The notes under the pieces are model-generated. The model was not told the DNA's origin. It saw only the letters and a list, made by a program, of their open reading frames with translations, and made no database searches. A stretch of 64,000 nucleotides of DNA from Fictibacillus aquaticus (lineage in GTDB: Bacteria; Bacillota; Bacilli; Bacillales; Fictibacillaceae), in contig NZ_NOII01000003.1 in assembly GCF_002245695.1 (NCBI RefSeq), positions 124,001 through 188,000 on the forward strand, in the 5' to 3' direction. How positions within the stretch are numbered: the stretch's first letter is position 1; the number at the start of each line of letters is the position of its first letter. Positions 17,172 through 26,236 of the stretch are shown one piece after another. The translations under genes were made by a program, and so were the position numbers.

Positions 17172-18320
17172 ATGACTATTTCTGAATTTAAAGTGGCAAA
17201 CAAACTGATTACAGGTGAAGGTGCAACAGAAAAGCTGTATGAGGAAGCTTTGCGTCTGCATATGAAAAATCCTTTAATCGTAACTGACACCATTCTGCTG
17301 GAAATCGGTGTGGTTGATCAAATTAAAGAAAAATTGAAAGGGTTTTCACATGGTGTGTACAGCGGAGTTAAACCAGAGCCTGAAATCGTTCTCGTTGAGG
17401 AGTGCCGCTCTGTCTTTATAGAAGGAAACCATGACAGCGTAATTGCCGTAGGCGGCGGAAGTGCAATCGATATTGCTAAAAGTGTTTCGGTTTATGTGAA
17501 GCACCTAGGCAATATCGAGGATTTGTTTGAAAGCAACGCTGTACTAGAAAAAGGAGTGCCGGTTATTGCCATCCCTACAACGGCAGGAACAGGCTCTGAA
17601 GTAACAAATATTGCTATTTTATCAGATAAAGAGGCACAGCTGAAAAGGGGAATTGTCAGCAACTACCTTTTGCCTGATGTGGCGATTGTTGCTCCGGAGA
17701 TGACGCTGACGATGCCAAAGGGCGTTACAGCAGCGAGCGGAATTGATGCTCTTGTCCATGCTATTGAGGCATATATTTCAACAAATTCTTCTCCTATAAC
17801 TGACAATCTCGCATTAGGGGCGATGAAGCTGATTGCTGTGAATTTGCCAATAGCCTATCAAGAGCCAAACAATATGAAGGCTAGAGAAAATATGGCGACT
17901 GCGAGCCTGATGGCCGGTATGGCTTTCGGAAATGCTGGGGTTGCGGCGGTACATGCTCTTGCTTATCCGCTCGGCGGAAGATTTCAAATCGCTCACGGAG
18001 TTAGCAATGCCCTGCTTCTTCCATACGTTATGGATTGGAACAAAACCAGCTGTTTGGATCGGTTCCGTAATATTGCGGAGGCACTGGGTGAAAGTGTATC
18101 AAACCTTTCTGACCGTGAATCAGCCGACCGTGCAGTTGATGCGATGCGCCGCCTTTGCGAAACAGTTGATATTCCAAAAGGGATGCGGCATTTTAATGTG
18201 CCAGAGGAAGTGATTCCATCTATGGCAGAAGATGCGTTTAAAATTGACCGTCTCTTAAAGAATAATCCTCGGGTTTTATCTGTTCAGGAAATTGAAGAAA
18301 TCTATCGATCAGCTTATTAG
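17172..18320 (+). CDS. Iron-containing alcohol dehydrogenase (possible 4-hydroxybutyrate dehydrogenase)
   Basis: 382 residues of group III alcohol dehydrogenases. Visible are the NAD-binding GGGSAIDIAK segment (~residue 95), PTTAGTGSEVT (~138), and the metal-binding histidines in ASGIDALVHAIEAY and AHGVSNALLLP. It oxidises an alcohol to an aldehyde with NAD(P). The operon continues with a permease and a succinate-semialdehyde-type dehydrogenase, so 4-hydroxybutyrate is an attractive substrate, but short-chain alcohols or diols are also possible. The start follows GGAGAAAGGAG. Control is by the sigma-54 promoter upstream. Confidence 0.9.
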   Translation: MTISEFKVANKLITGEGATEKLYEEALRLHMKNPLIVTDTILLEIGVVDQIKEKLKGFSHGVYSGVKPEPEIVLVEECRSVFIEGNHDSVIAVGGGSAIDIAKSVSVYVKHLGNIEDLFESNAVLEKGVPVIAIPTTAGTGSEVTNIAILSDKEAQLKRGIVSNYLLPDVAIVAPEMTLTMPKGVTAASGIDALVHAIEAYISTNSSPITDNLALGAMKLIAVNLPIAYQEPNNMKARENMATASLMAGMAFGNAGVAAVHALAYPLGGRFQIAHGVSNALLLPYVMDWNKTSCLDRFRNIAEALGESVSNLSDRESADRAVDAMRRLCETVDIPKGMRHFNVPEEVIPSMAEDAFKIDRLLKNNPRVLSVQEIEEIYRSAY

Positions 18321-18337
18321 AAGAAGAGGAGGTTTTT

Positions 18338-19732
18338 ATGATGTGGAAAAACCGTATTGATGGCGAAGAATCACCTTATATTCCGATGGGGCCATTTAAA
18401 TTAAGACTGCCATTTGTTCACTATAAGTTTGAGTGGCCAGATTATGCACAAGGATTGCTGATGTGTGCTGTCGACCTTGCTGCGATACCATTGATGATTG
18501 AGCTTCTCGGAATGCCTTTTGAAGTAGCGTTAGCTGTCGTCATGCTCAATGGACTGCTGTATCTAGCGCACCACTTGCTTGGAGACCCTGTAGTCCCAGG
18601 ATGGATCACGCCAGCCATTCCGTTAATCATGGCCTATGTATCGCTGTTTCCGGAAGGGGCAGAAAGGGTACATGCTCTAGTGTCCTTTCAGCTGACTCTC
18701 GGCCTGGTATCCATATTGCTTGGTGCGACCGGCATGGCCCAGCGGGTTGTACGGCTTGTTCCTCCTGCTATTAAATCAGGTGTTATTTTAGGAGCGGGAT
18801 TTGCTGCTGTTATTTCCGTATTTCAAGTAGGCGGACGCTTTGAAACATTTCCATGGTCGATTTCCATTGCAGTTGGAATTGCCTTTTACCTGTTGTTTTC
18901 TAGACATTTTAATAAAATTAAACAATTTAACCCTGCACTTCTATTTATTTCAAAGCTTGGTTTGTTTCCGATCATCCTTCTCGCTGTTTTCATTGCACCA
19001 TTATTCGGCGAAGCAGCTTGGCCAAAAATTGAGTGGGGTATCAGCAAGCCGGATTTTGTGACACTTTGGAGCGATTATACGATCTTTGGGCTGGGAATGC
19101 CGCCGCTAGAGATGTTTATCTCTGCTCTTCCTACTGTTCTGGCAACCTATATTGTCTTGTTTGGCGATATTCTTCAGAGCAAGGCACTTGTTCAGGATGG
19201 CAATAAAGTGAGGCCGGATGAAAAGATTGATTATAATGCTAATCGCGCTCATTTAATTTTCGGCGGTCGTAATACGGCCATGAGTATATTAGGCCCTGAT
19301 GTCACCATGTGCGGACCACTATGGGCTGCGATGCAGGTTGTCGTTGTTGAGCGGTTTAAAGAAGGGAAAAAAGCGATGAATTCTATTTTCAGCGGATCTG
19401 GTTCTTTCCGCTGGGGAACGAACACGGGATTATTGCTCCTGCCAATTGTCAGTCTTGTTAAGCCGATACTCGGAGTCGCCTTGGCATTAACCCTGCTAAT
19501 CCAAGGGTATGTAAGCGTAAAGGTCGGGATACTCGAATCAAAAAGCCAGCGGGACTTGGGAATCGCAGGTGTAATGGGGGCAGTATTGGCTACAAAAGGA
19601 GCAGCATGGGGATTTGTTGTCGGCATTCTTCTTTGCCTGCTGATATATGGCAAGCAATTCTTCAAAGGGGAAGAAGATGGAACATTTACTTCTGAAAATA
19701 ATGTAGAAAAATCCGCCAACAAGGCATCGTAA
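18338..19732 (+). CDS. Multi-pass permease of the sigma-54 operon, substrate unknown
   Basis: 464 residues with 11-12 hydrophobic segments and a charged C-terminus (EEDGTFTSENN...). A segment reading PPAIKSGVILGAGFAAVI and the central pattern recall the NCS2/SLC23 fold, but the usual nucleobase signature is not obvious. It lies between the alcohol dehydrogenase and the aldehyde dehydrogenase with short gaps (17 and 15 bases), so it probably imports the substrate oxidised by those enzymes. AGGAGG precedes two adjacent ATG codons (18338, 18341). Confidence 0.82.
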   Translation: MMWKNRIDGEESPYIPMGPFKLRLPFVHYKFEWPDYAQGLLMCAVDLAAIPLMIELLGMPFEVALAVVMLNGLLYLAHHLLGDPVVPGWITPAIPLIMAYVSLFPEGAERVHALVSFQLTLGLVSILLGATGMAQRVVRLVPPAIKSGVILGAGFAAVISVFQVGGRFETFPWSISIAVGIAFYLLFSRHFNKIKQFNPALLFISKLGLFPIILLAVFIAPLFGEAAWPKIEWGISKPDFVTLWSDYTIFGLGMPPLEMFISALPTVLATYIVLFGDILQSKALVQDGNKVRPDEKIDYNANRAHLIFGGRNTAMSILGPDVTMCGPLWAAMQVVVVERFKEGKKAMNSIFSGSGSFRWGTNTGLLLLPIVSLVKPILGVALALTLLIQGYVSVKVGILESKSQRDLGIAGVMGAVLATKGAAWGFVVGILLCLLIYGKQFFKGEEDGTFTSENNVEKSANKAS

Positions 19733-19747
19733 TTAAAGGAGGAGACT

Positions 19748-21166
19748 ATGCAAAACTACGGATTATATATAAATGGTGAGTGGACTGGACAAAATCTTGA
19801 GAAAATTGAAATTGCCAATCCAGCAACAAATGAAGTCATCGCCACTGTGCCAAGAGGAGGCCATCAAGAAGCTGTTCAAGCTGTAGACGCAGCCCAAGAG
19901 GCTTTCAAGGAATGGTCTCAACACTCAGCGTACGAGCGTGCCTCTGTTATTCAAAAATGGCACGATCTCATTGAAGAAAATAAAGATGAACTGGCAAAAA
20001 CAATGACAATGGAACAAGGAAAGCCTCTGAAGGAAGCAATCGGTGAAATGAGCTATGCAAATGGCTTCTTTTCCTGGTATGCGGAAGAGGCTAAAAGAAT
20101 TTATGGTGAAACAATCCCTGCTACACAGCGCAATAAGCGTCTGTTTGTCCAGAAGCAGCCTGTCGGAGTTGTAGCAGCGATCACACCATGGAATTTTCCT
20201 GCAGCTATGATCACAAGAAAAGTCGGACCAGCACTTGCTGCAGGCTGTACCGTGGTTATTAAGCCCGCCAACCTAACGCCTTTAACCGCTATAAAAATGG
20301 TGGAATTAGCAGCAGATGCCGGCATTCCAAAAGGAGTTGTCAATCTCGTTACGGGAGACTCTAAAGCTATTGGACAAGCCTGGCTGGAAGACGACCGTGT
20401 ACGAAAGCTTACGTTCACCGGATCAACGGAGGTAGGAAAAGAATTAATGAGAGGTTCTGCTGATACTGTAAAGAAAATATCGATGGAGCTTGGAGGCCAT
20501 GCGCCTGTTATCGTATTGGATGATGCGAACCTAGACAAAGCGGTAGAAGGTGTCATTAACTCGAAATTCCGCAATGCTGGGCAAACGTGCATCTGCTCTA
20601 ACAGAATTTATGTCCATGATACGATTTATGAGCAGTTTCTTGAAAAACTCGTACCTAAAGTAAAAGAACTTAAAATGGGAAATGGATTGGACGAGGGTGT
20701 TGATATCGGCCCTCTAATCGATGAAGCTGCAGTAAAGAAAGTGAAAAAGCAAATCGATGACGCTGTACAAATGGGAGCCAAGATTGAAGCTGGCGGTGAG
20801 GTTAGAGATGGCTTATATATTGAACCTACAGTCTTATCTAATGTTCACGATGAAATGAGCTGTATGATTGAAGAGACATTCGGTCCTTTGGCTCCTGTTA
20901 CTTCTTTTTCAACCGTTGAGGAAGTCATCAATCGTGCAAACAATTCTATCTTTGGCCTGGCAGCTTATGTCTTTACGGAGAACATTTCCCGCGGCATCAA
21001 GGTGACAGATGCGCTCGAATACGGCATTATCGGTTTAAATGATGGTCTGCCTTCCACACCGCAGGCGCCATTTGGAGGATTTAAACAAAGTGGCATCGGA
21101 CGTGAAGGCGGACATTACGGAATTGAGGATTATTTAGAAGTGAAATATATTTCTTTAGGTTTATAA
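19748..21166 (+). CDS. gabD: NAD(P)-dependent aldehyde dehydrogenase, succinate-semialdehyde type
   Basis: 472 residues with all class hallmarks: ITPWNFPAAM for cofactor/substrate contact, FTGSTEVGK (~residue 222), catalytic Glu in MELGGHAP (~248) and nucleophile Cys in GQTC (residue 281). The pattern with CICSNR after the nucleophile fits GabD-type succinate-semialdehyde dehydrogenases more than betaine-aldehyde enzymes. As third gene of the operon it would take the aldehyde made by the iron alcohol dehydrogenase to the acid. Strong ribosome site AAAGGAGGA. Specific substrate is inferred. Confidence 0.88.
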   Translation: MQNYGLYINGEWTGQNLEKIEIANPATNEVIATVPRGGHQEAVQAVDAAQEAFKEWSQHSAYERASVIQKWHDLIEENKDELAKTMTMEQGKPLKEAIGEMSYANGFFSWYAEEAKRIYGETIPATQRNKRLFVQKQPVGVVAAITPWNFPAAMITRKVGPALAAGCTVVIKPANLTPLTAIKMVELAADAGIPKGVVNLVTGDSKAIGQAWLEDDRVRKLTFTGSTEVGKELMRGSADTVKKISMELGGHAPVIVLDDANLDKAVEGVINSKFRNAGQTCICSNRIYVHDTIYEQFLEKLVPKVKELKMGNGLDEGVDIGPLIDEAAVKKVKKQIDDAVQMGAKIEAGGEVRDGLYIEPTVLSNVHDEMSCMIEETFGPLAPVTSFSTVEEVINRANNSIFGLAAYVFTENISRGIKVTDALEYGIIGLNDGLPSTPQAPFGGFKQSGIGREGGHYGIEDYLEVKYISLGL

Positions 21167-21191
21167 GTTGGGCAGTTATCAAGCGGAGTGA

Positions 21192-21233
21192 AAATGGGCT
21201 CGCAGAACATAAACTTCTGCAAGCCCTATTTAT
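21192..21233 (+). terminator. Rho-independent terminator of the sigma-54 operon
   Basis: AATGGGCT...GCAGAA and TTCTGCAAGCCC form the hairpin, followed by TATTTATTT. Confidence 0.75.
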
Positions 21234-21290
21234 TTCCTCTCATTCTAGGGTATACCTCTAATACACCAATTTACTGTAGGAGGATATCGT

Positions 21291-22139
21291 ATGAAGTGGA
21301 GAGGAAGACAGGGAAGCCGGAATGTTGAGGACCGCCGTGGTATGGGCGGAGGCGGGAAGCTGATCGCGGGCGGCGGTGTCGGCGGGATTATAATTCTGCT
21401 GATCGTAACGCTTTTAGGCGGTAACCCTACGGAAATATTGAATCAAATGGGTCCTGAGCAGAACAACAGCGGTACGTATGAAGAATCGGCTGAGGAAAAG
21501 GAGCTTTCTCAGTTTGTTTCGGTTGTATTGGCCGATACGGAAAAAGTGTGGGCAGAGCAGTTTAAGAAGGAAGGCATGACGTATAAGGAGCCGACGCTCG
21601 TGCTTTATACAGACAGTGTTCAGTCGGCGTGCGGGACCGCGGGGTCATCTGTAGGGCCTTTTTATTGTCCAGGTGATCAGAAGCTTTATATCGATCTTAG
21701 CTTTTATGATGAGCTGCAGCGTGAGTTTAAGGCACCGGGCGATTTTGCGATGGCGTATGTGATCGCGCATGAGGTCGGCCACCATGTTCAGACATTGCTC
21801 GGTACAACTGAGAAGCTTGGACCGCTGCGTCAGCGTTTAAGTGAAAAGGAATACAACAAGTATCAGGTCCGTTTCGAGCTGCAGGCGGATTATTATGCTG
21901 GTGTATGGGCGCACCATGCGCAAGGAATGGACCTCTTAGAGAAGGGCGATTTAGAAGAAGCATTGACCGCAGCGAGTGCAGTAGGCGATGATACGATTCA
22001 AAAAAGGTCACAAGGCTATGCGGTGCCGGATAGCTTCACGCACGGCACGTCTGAGCAGAGGATGCAATGGTTTAAGAAAGGCTTTGACAGCGGCACGATC
22101 AAGGGCGGCAATACGTTTAAAGGAACGCCGCTAAATTAA
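21291..22139 (+). CDS. YpfJ-family neutral zinc metallopeptidase
   Basis: 282 residues. The N-terminus has the family sequence KWRGRQGSRNVEDRR followed by a glycine-rich stretch and one membrane segment (GGIIILLIVTLLGG, ~residues 35-50). The catalytic zinc motif HEVGHH is at about residue 161, with a second acidic ligand likely in FELQADYYAG. The catalytic part should face outward. TAGGAGG precedes the ATG. The stop overlaps the convergent DUF421 gene by four bases. Confidence 0.93.
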   Translation: MKWRGRQGSRNVEDRRGMGGGGKLIAGGGVGGIIILLIVTLLGGNPTEILNQMGPEQNNSGTYEESAEEKELSQFVSVVLADTEKVWAEQFKKEGMTYKEPTLVLYTDSVQSACGTAGSSVGPFYCPGDQKLYIDLSFYDELQREFKAPGDFAMAYVIAHEVGHHVQTLLGTTEKLGPLRQRLSEKEYNKYQVRFELQADYYAGVWAHHAQGMDLLEKGDLEEALTAASAVGDDTIQKRSQGYAVPDSFTHGTSEQRMQWFKKGFDSGTIKGGNTFKGTPLN

Positions 22140-22828
22140 ACCCGCTTTTTGTCGTTGTAAAGATCAATGACAAGACGCCCGCTTGAGCTGACGACAGCAT
22201 AGAACACATCGTCAAGAGAGTGTCCGCGGCTGTTGATCTCATGTATCAGCCAGCCATACGTATGCGTATGGCTGAAATTTTTCTCGATGATTCTGCCGTC
22301 CATAATCAGTTCACGCGGCAGTGACTGGTTTGGGGTCTCCGGCAGATGCAGGTCGCTTTTCGTAACGCTTTTATACCGGTCTTTTTTCATAATAGAAAGG
22401 TTGCCGCTGATTTCGAGCATGGCATATTCCACTTCTTCAATGTCAAAAATACCTGATTCACGGAGCTGCTGATTCAGGTCGTCGAGAGAATAGTGAATTT
22501 TTTTCATGTTGTGCTCTAGGATCTCTCCTTTTTCGATCAATACGGTTGGCGAGCCGGATAGCCATTTGCGCAGCGGTCGGCTGTGCATCGACACATACGA
22601 GATGAGGAAGTAGAGAAGAGACAGCATGACGAACGACATCAGCATCGGCCAGAACGAAATCCGCATGTTGAATCCCATGTTCGCCACGAGCGAACCGATC
22701 GTGATAGACAGGGCGAAATTGAAGTAGTTTTTATTCGAATTGATCTGTTTCCCGATAAAGTATGTAAGAAGCAGGAGCAGCAAGTACGAGACAGCTGTCC
22801 GTGCTCCAGATTGCAGAAGCTGTTCCAT
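22136..22828 (-). CDS. DUF421 (YetF/YcaP-type) membrane protein
   Basis: 230 residues: three N-terminal membrane helices (to ~residue 80) and a C-terminal soluble domain containing SGSPTVLIEKGEI and the paired strand/helix pattern LRESGIFDIEEVEYAMLE typical of DUF421. I start at ATG 22828 (MEQLLQSG) because AGAGG is 9 bases upstream; the in-frame ATG at 22837 abuts the ribosome site. Related B. subtilis proteins are linked to spore or membrane functions, but no biochemical role is firm. Confidence 0.9.
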   Translation of the reverse strand: MEQLLQSGARTAVSYLLLLLLTYFIGKQINSNKNYFNFALSITIGSLVANMGFNMRISFWPMLMSFVMLSLLYFLISYVSMHSRPLRKWLSGSPTVLIEKGEILEHNMKKIHYSLDDLNQQLRESGIFDIEEVEYAMLEISGNLSIMKKDRYKSVTKSDLHLPETPNQSLPRELIMDGRIIEKNFSHTHTYGWLIHEINSRGHSLDDVFYAVVSSSGRLVIDLYNDKKRV

Positions 22829-22877
22829 CAGGATCATCCTCTTAAAAAGGTTTTGCTGTTAGTATGAGCAGAGAACA

Positions 22878-22918
22878 TAAAAATCCTCCTGCAAAATGAA
22901 TTGCAGGAGGATTTTTTG
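22878..22918 (-). terminator. Terminator of the peptide transporter gene
   Basis: Perfect 15-base arms AAAATCCTCCTGCAA and TTGCAGGAGGATTTT, 10 bases after the transporter stop. The arms contain CTCCT/AGGAG, so the hairpin resembles a paired ribosome site. Confidence 0.88.
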
Positions 22919-22927
22919 TGGATATTT

Positions 22928-24421
22928 TTATTTAATACCTTTCATGAACACCTGGATTCTAGGCGCTAGCATGAATAGGAATAAGCTCAATACGATTGCT
23001 GCTACACCGATGACACCGAAGTACATCATTTCGTTTTCTGGATTGTAGAAGCGTACAAGCTGTGCGTTGATTGCCTGTGCTGCGGCACTGGACAAGAACC
23101 ATAAGCTCATTGTCTGTGCAGAGAACGCTGCAGGCGCAAGCTTAGTTGTTGCAGATAGTCCTACTGGTGATAATAGAAGCTCACCGAGTACGACGATAAA
23201 GTAGCTCAGTACAAGCCATAGCGGGTTAACTAGTGTATCTGTTCCGCCAAAGTAAGCTGGAAGCAGGATTACTAGGAACGAAAGGCCGGCAAACAGAAGT
23301 GCTAGTGAGAACTTCTGCGGTACTGATGGCTGACGGTTGCCCATCTTCACCCACATCCAAGCGAATACTGGCGCTAGGACGATGATGAATAGCGGGTTCA
23401 ATGACTGGAACCAAGCTGGTGCAATTTCAATACCTGCAAAAGTAAGGTCAGTACGCTTGTCCGCATAGCTTGCAAGGATAGTTGAACCTTGCTCCTGAAT
23501 TGCCCAGAACATCACAGATGCGATGAAAAGCGGAATGTACGCGATAAGGCGTGAACGCTCAACATCTGTCGTTTTCTTGCTCTTGTACATGATGATGAAG
23601 TATAGTGTTGGGATCGTGATACCGAAAATCCCGACAAGGTTAATAAATACATTAAGCGTGAACATGCCGTTTGGAATCGTGATTCCTAGGATAACAGCTA
23701 ACAGAACTGTAACTGCAGCGATGATTCCAGTGTACTTCTTCTTTTCAGCAGAAGAAAGCGGGTTTGGAACGTATGTCCCAGCAAGTCCAAGGTTCTTTTT
23801 CTTTGTTAAAACAAATACGATCAAACCTAAAAGCATACCAACTGCAGCGATTGCGAAGCCTGCATGGAAGCCTACATCCTTTTGAACTTTACCGATGATA
23901 AGCGGTGAAAGGAATGCACCAAGGTTGATACCCATGTAGAAAATGCTGAATCCTGCATCGCGGCGAGTGTCTTGCGGGCTGTACATATCCCCAACAACGC
24001 TCGATACGTTCGGCTTAAGCATACCTGTACCGATAACGATGAACGCCATTGAGATGAACAGCATCGTTACGTTTCCAGGAAGTGATAACGCGATATGACC
24101 AAGCATGATCAAGATACCGCCATAGAACAAGGCTCTCGATGTACCGAATACCCGGTCAGCGAGCCAGCCGCCGATTACACCAGACATGTAAACAAGTGAT
24201 CCGTAAATCGACATGATTGCAAGTGCGGTCTTTTCGTCTAGGCCAAGTCCGCCCTTTGATACCTCGTAGTACATATAGTAAACAAGGATTGCGCGCATTC
24301 CGTAGTAGGAAAAGCGCTCCCAAAATTCGGTGAAGAATAATGTGAACAAACCTTTAGGATGTCCGAAAAAGCCTTTTTGCGGGACACTATCCACAATTTT
24401 CTGTTTATTCATAGTTGACAT
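22928..24421 (-). CDS. Proton-dependent oligopeptide transporter (POT/PTR family, DtpT-like)
   Basis: 497 residues, 12-14 membrane helices. The POT signature FFTEFWERFSYYGMRAILVYYM (E-x-x-E-R motif) is near residue 30 and FSIFYMGINLGAFLSP (PTR2 signature) near residue 150; GTGMLKPNVSSVVGDMY sits between them. Imports di- and tripeptides with protons. ATG 24421 follows GGGGAGG at 7 bases. Monocistronic with its own promoter and terminator. Confidence 0.95.
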   Translation of the reverse strand: MSTMNKQKIVDSVPQKGFFGHPKGLFTLFFTEFWERFSYYGMRAILVYYMYYEVSKGGLGLDEKTALAIMSIYGSLVYMSGVIGGWLADRVFGTSRALFYGGILIMLGHIALSLPGNVTMLFISMAFIVIGTGMLKPNVSSVVGDMYSPQDTRRDAGFSIFYMGINLGAFLSPLIIGKVQKDVGFHAGFAIAAVGMLLGLIVFVLTKKKNLGLAGTYVPNPLSSAEKKKYTGIIAAVTVLLAVILGITIPNGMFTLNVFINLVGIFGITIPTLYFIIMYKSKKTTDVERSRLIAYIPLFIASVMFWAIQEQGSTILASYADKRTDLTFAGIEIAPAWFQSLNPLFIIVLAPVFAWMWVKMGNRQPSVPQKFSLALLFAGLSFLVILLPAYFGGTDTLVNPLWLVLSYFIVVLGELLLSPVGLSATTKLAPAAFSAQTMSLWFLSSAAAQAINAQLVRFYNPENEMMYFGVIGVAAIVLSLFLFMLAPRIQVFMKGIK

Positions 24422-24447
24422 AATGTAACCTCCCCTATCCACAAATT

Positions 24448-24477
24448 ATATTAACCGCAAATAATTTATATTGTCAA
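24448..24477 (-). promoter_or_regulatory. Sigma-A promoter of the peptide transporter
   Basis: On the minus strand TTGACA (24472-24477), 18 bases, TAATAT (24448-24453), 27 bases upstream of the start codon. Confidence 0.7.
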
Positions 24478-24650
24478 AACTTTTTGTGTGTTAATTGTTG
24501 GGAATTGTCGAATTTTCTTGTATTTTTGCGTATCAAAAATAGATTTTTTTGTTTAAAAAAGGTATAGTGATAGAAGCTTGCAACTGTTGATAATAATAGG
24601 TTTAGCGAGTGTTTTTTGAGCGAATTTCCATAGTGAAATGAGGGTTATGC

Positions 24651-25718
24651 ATGAATAAGCCATCCATTTACGGATTAACGTCAAGCCAGCTGGAATCTTG
24701 GCTGCTTGAACGCGGACATAAGAAATTTAGAGCGTCCCAAGTGTGGGATTATTTATATAGAAAACGCGTGACTGCGTTTGAAGAGATGACCGATGTCAAA
24801 TCTGAGTGTGTCGACCTTCTAGTTGAACATTTTTCGATTCAAACGCTTGAAGTGCACGTAAAGCAAGAATCAGCGGACGGAACGGTTAAGTTTCTGTTCA
24901 GGCTGCAGGACGGCAACTTGATCGAGACGGTGCTCATGCGCCATAAGTACGGTCTGTCCGTTTGTGTGACCACACAGGTCGGCTGCAATATCGGCTGCAG
25001 CTTCTGTGCGAGCGGATTGCTGGCTAAGACGCGCGACTTGTCGAGCGGTGAGATCGTCGAGCAAATCATGAACGTTCAGCATCACCTCGACAGCAAGGGT
25101 GAAAACGAGCGCGTCAGCCATATCGTTGTCATGGGAATCGGTGAGCCTTTTGATAACTTTGACAATATGGTCGATTTTATACACATCGTCACCGACTACA
25201 AAGGGCTGGCGATCGGTGCGCGTAAAATTACGGTATCGACAAGCGGCCTTGCGAACAAGATGAAAGAGTTCGCAGATACAGGATTGCAGGTTAATCTGGC
25301 GCTCTCGCTTCACGCACCGAATAATGAACTTCGTACGCGTATCATGAAGATCAACCGCGCGATTCCGATCGAGAAGCTCATGGAAGCTGTTGACTATTAC
25401 ATCGAAAAAACAAACAAACGCATCACGCTGGAATATATTCTGCTGCGAGATGTGAACGATCATGTTGAAGAAGCTGAGCAGTTAGCCGATCTTTTCGCTG
25501 ATAAAGGCAAGAGTGTATATGTAAATTTGATCCCGTACAACCCGGTCGATGAGCACAGTCAATATCAGCGCAGTGATCAGGAAGATGTGCTCGCTTTTTA
25601 TGATACCCTTAAAAAGCGCGGCATTAACTGCAAAATACGCCAAGAGCACGGCACGGATATCGATGCCGCTTGCGGACAGCTGAGAAGCAAGCAGATTAAG
25701 AAGGCGCAAGGGGAGTAA
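24651..25718 (+). CDS. rlmN: Dual-specificity RNA methyltransferase RlmN
   Basis: Radical SAM enzyme that methylates C2 of A2503 in 23S rRNA and A37 in some tRNAs. The 355 residues include the family N-terminus ([28 protein letters not shown]), the radical SAM cluster motif CNIGCSFC (CxxxCxxC), [14 protein letters not shown], and the C-terminal methyl-carrying Cys in IDAACGQL. Standalone gene with a weak ribosome site (GAGGG). It is followed by phased array B. Confidence 0.96.
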   Translation: MNKPSIYGLTSSQLESWLLERGHKKFRASQVWDYLYRKRVTAFEEMTDVKSECVDLLVEHFSIQTLEVHVKQESADGTVKFLFRLQDGNLIETVLMRHKYGLSVCVTTQVGCNIGCSFCASGLLAKTRDLSSGEIVEQIMNVQHHLDSKGENERVSHIVVMGIGEPFDNFDNMVDFIHIVTDYKGLAIGARKITVSTSGLANKMKEFADTGLQVNLALSLHAPNNELRTRIMKINRAIPIEKLMEAVDYYIEKTNKRITLEYILLRDVNDHVEEAEQLADLFADKGKSVYVNLIPYNPVDEHSQYQRSDQEDVLAFYDTLKKRGINCKIRQEHGTDIDAACGQLRSKQIKKAQGE

Positions 25719-25740
25719 ACCGGGGTGCCTCGAGGTGCTT

Positions 25741-25830
25741 TGCGGGCAAAAACTAAAATTTGCGGGCAAAAGTCGAATTTTGCGGGCAAAAATTAAGATT
25801 TACGGCTAAAAATAAAAATTTACGGACAAA
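25741..25830. repeat. Phased 20 base array B (core TTGCGGGCAAA)
   Basis: TGCGGGCAAA starts at 25741, 25761 and 25781, then TACGGCTAAA at 25801 and TACGGACAAA at 25821: five units exactly 20 bases apart with variable bases between. It starts 22 bases after the rlmN stop and ends at the shared terminator. Confidence 0.88.
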
Positions 25831-25872
25831 TAAAAGAGGCTCAACACCACAAGCGGTGTTGAGCCTCTTTTA
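25831..25872. terminator. Bidirectional terminator between rlmN and the DUF5316 gene
   Basis: AAAAGAGGCTCAACACC and GGTGTTGAGCCTCTTTT are perfect 17-base arms with A and T runs outside, between convergent genes. Confidence 0.9.
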
Positions 25873-26082
25873 TTATGTTAAATACCAGATTAGTCCTGCA
25901 GCTCCAAACGAAAGGAATCCAACGAGCCCGCTGTACATTCCCATTTTGGTCCGAAATGCACGGTGATCTGCTGTTTCTGAGTGGTAATTAGCCCGCTGCT
26001 GTTCCCCGTTCGTCCATAATCCAATAAAGGTACCTGAAACAAGTATGGCAACCACCCCTGCTATTACAAAGAACCTTAACAT
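25873..26082 (-). CDS. Small membrane protein, DUF5316-like
   Basis: 69 residues with two membrane helices (FFVIAGVVAILVSGTFIGLW and MYSGLVGFLSFGAAGLIWYL) separated by a polar stretch (NGEQQRANYHSETADHR). ATG 26082 (MLRFFVIAG) is preceded by GGGGGC; upstream in-frame ATGs lack a ribosome site. Function unknown. Confidence 0.75.
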   Translation of the reverse strand: MLRFFVIAGVVAILVSGTFIGLWTNGEQQRANYHSETADHRAFRTKMGMYSGLVGFLSFGAAGLIWYLT

Positions 26083-26163
26083 ACAGCTCAGCCCCCTATT
26101 CAAATGGATATATTTAACATAACCCACACTCAGGTATTTGGAAAGGTTTTCAAAAAAATAAGA

Positions 26164-26222
26164 TTGACTGACTGGTCATAACCGCTATATACTAGCATAT
26201 GTTGAGAATGACCAGTCGGTCA
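26164..26222 (+). promoter_or_regulatory. Promoter with paired TetR-type operators
   Basis: TTGACT (26164-26169), 18 bases, TATACT (26188-26193) is a good sigma-A promoter. TGACTGACTGGTCAT overlaps the -35 and its near inverted copy ATGACCAGTCGGTCA (26208-26222) lies just after the start site. This arrangement fits repression of the TetR-MFS operon by its own regulator. Confidence 0.8.
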
Positions 26223-26236
26223 AAAGAGGTGAAGTA

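Noticed and set aside
24530-24600. Sigma-B promoter before rlmN (GTTTAA...GGTAT)
   Set aside because: The two halves are only a few bases apart instead of 12-14.
25741-25830. CRISPR array
   Set aside because: Units of 10-11 bases and a period of 20 are far too short, spacers are about 10 bases, and there are no cas genes.
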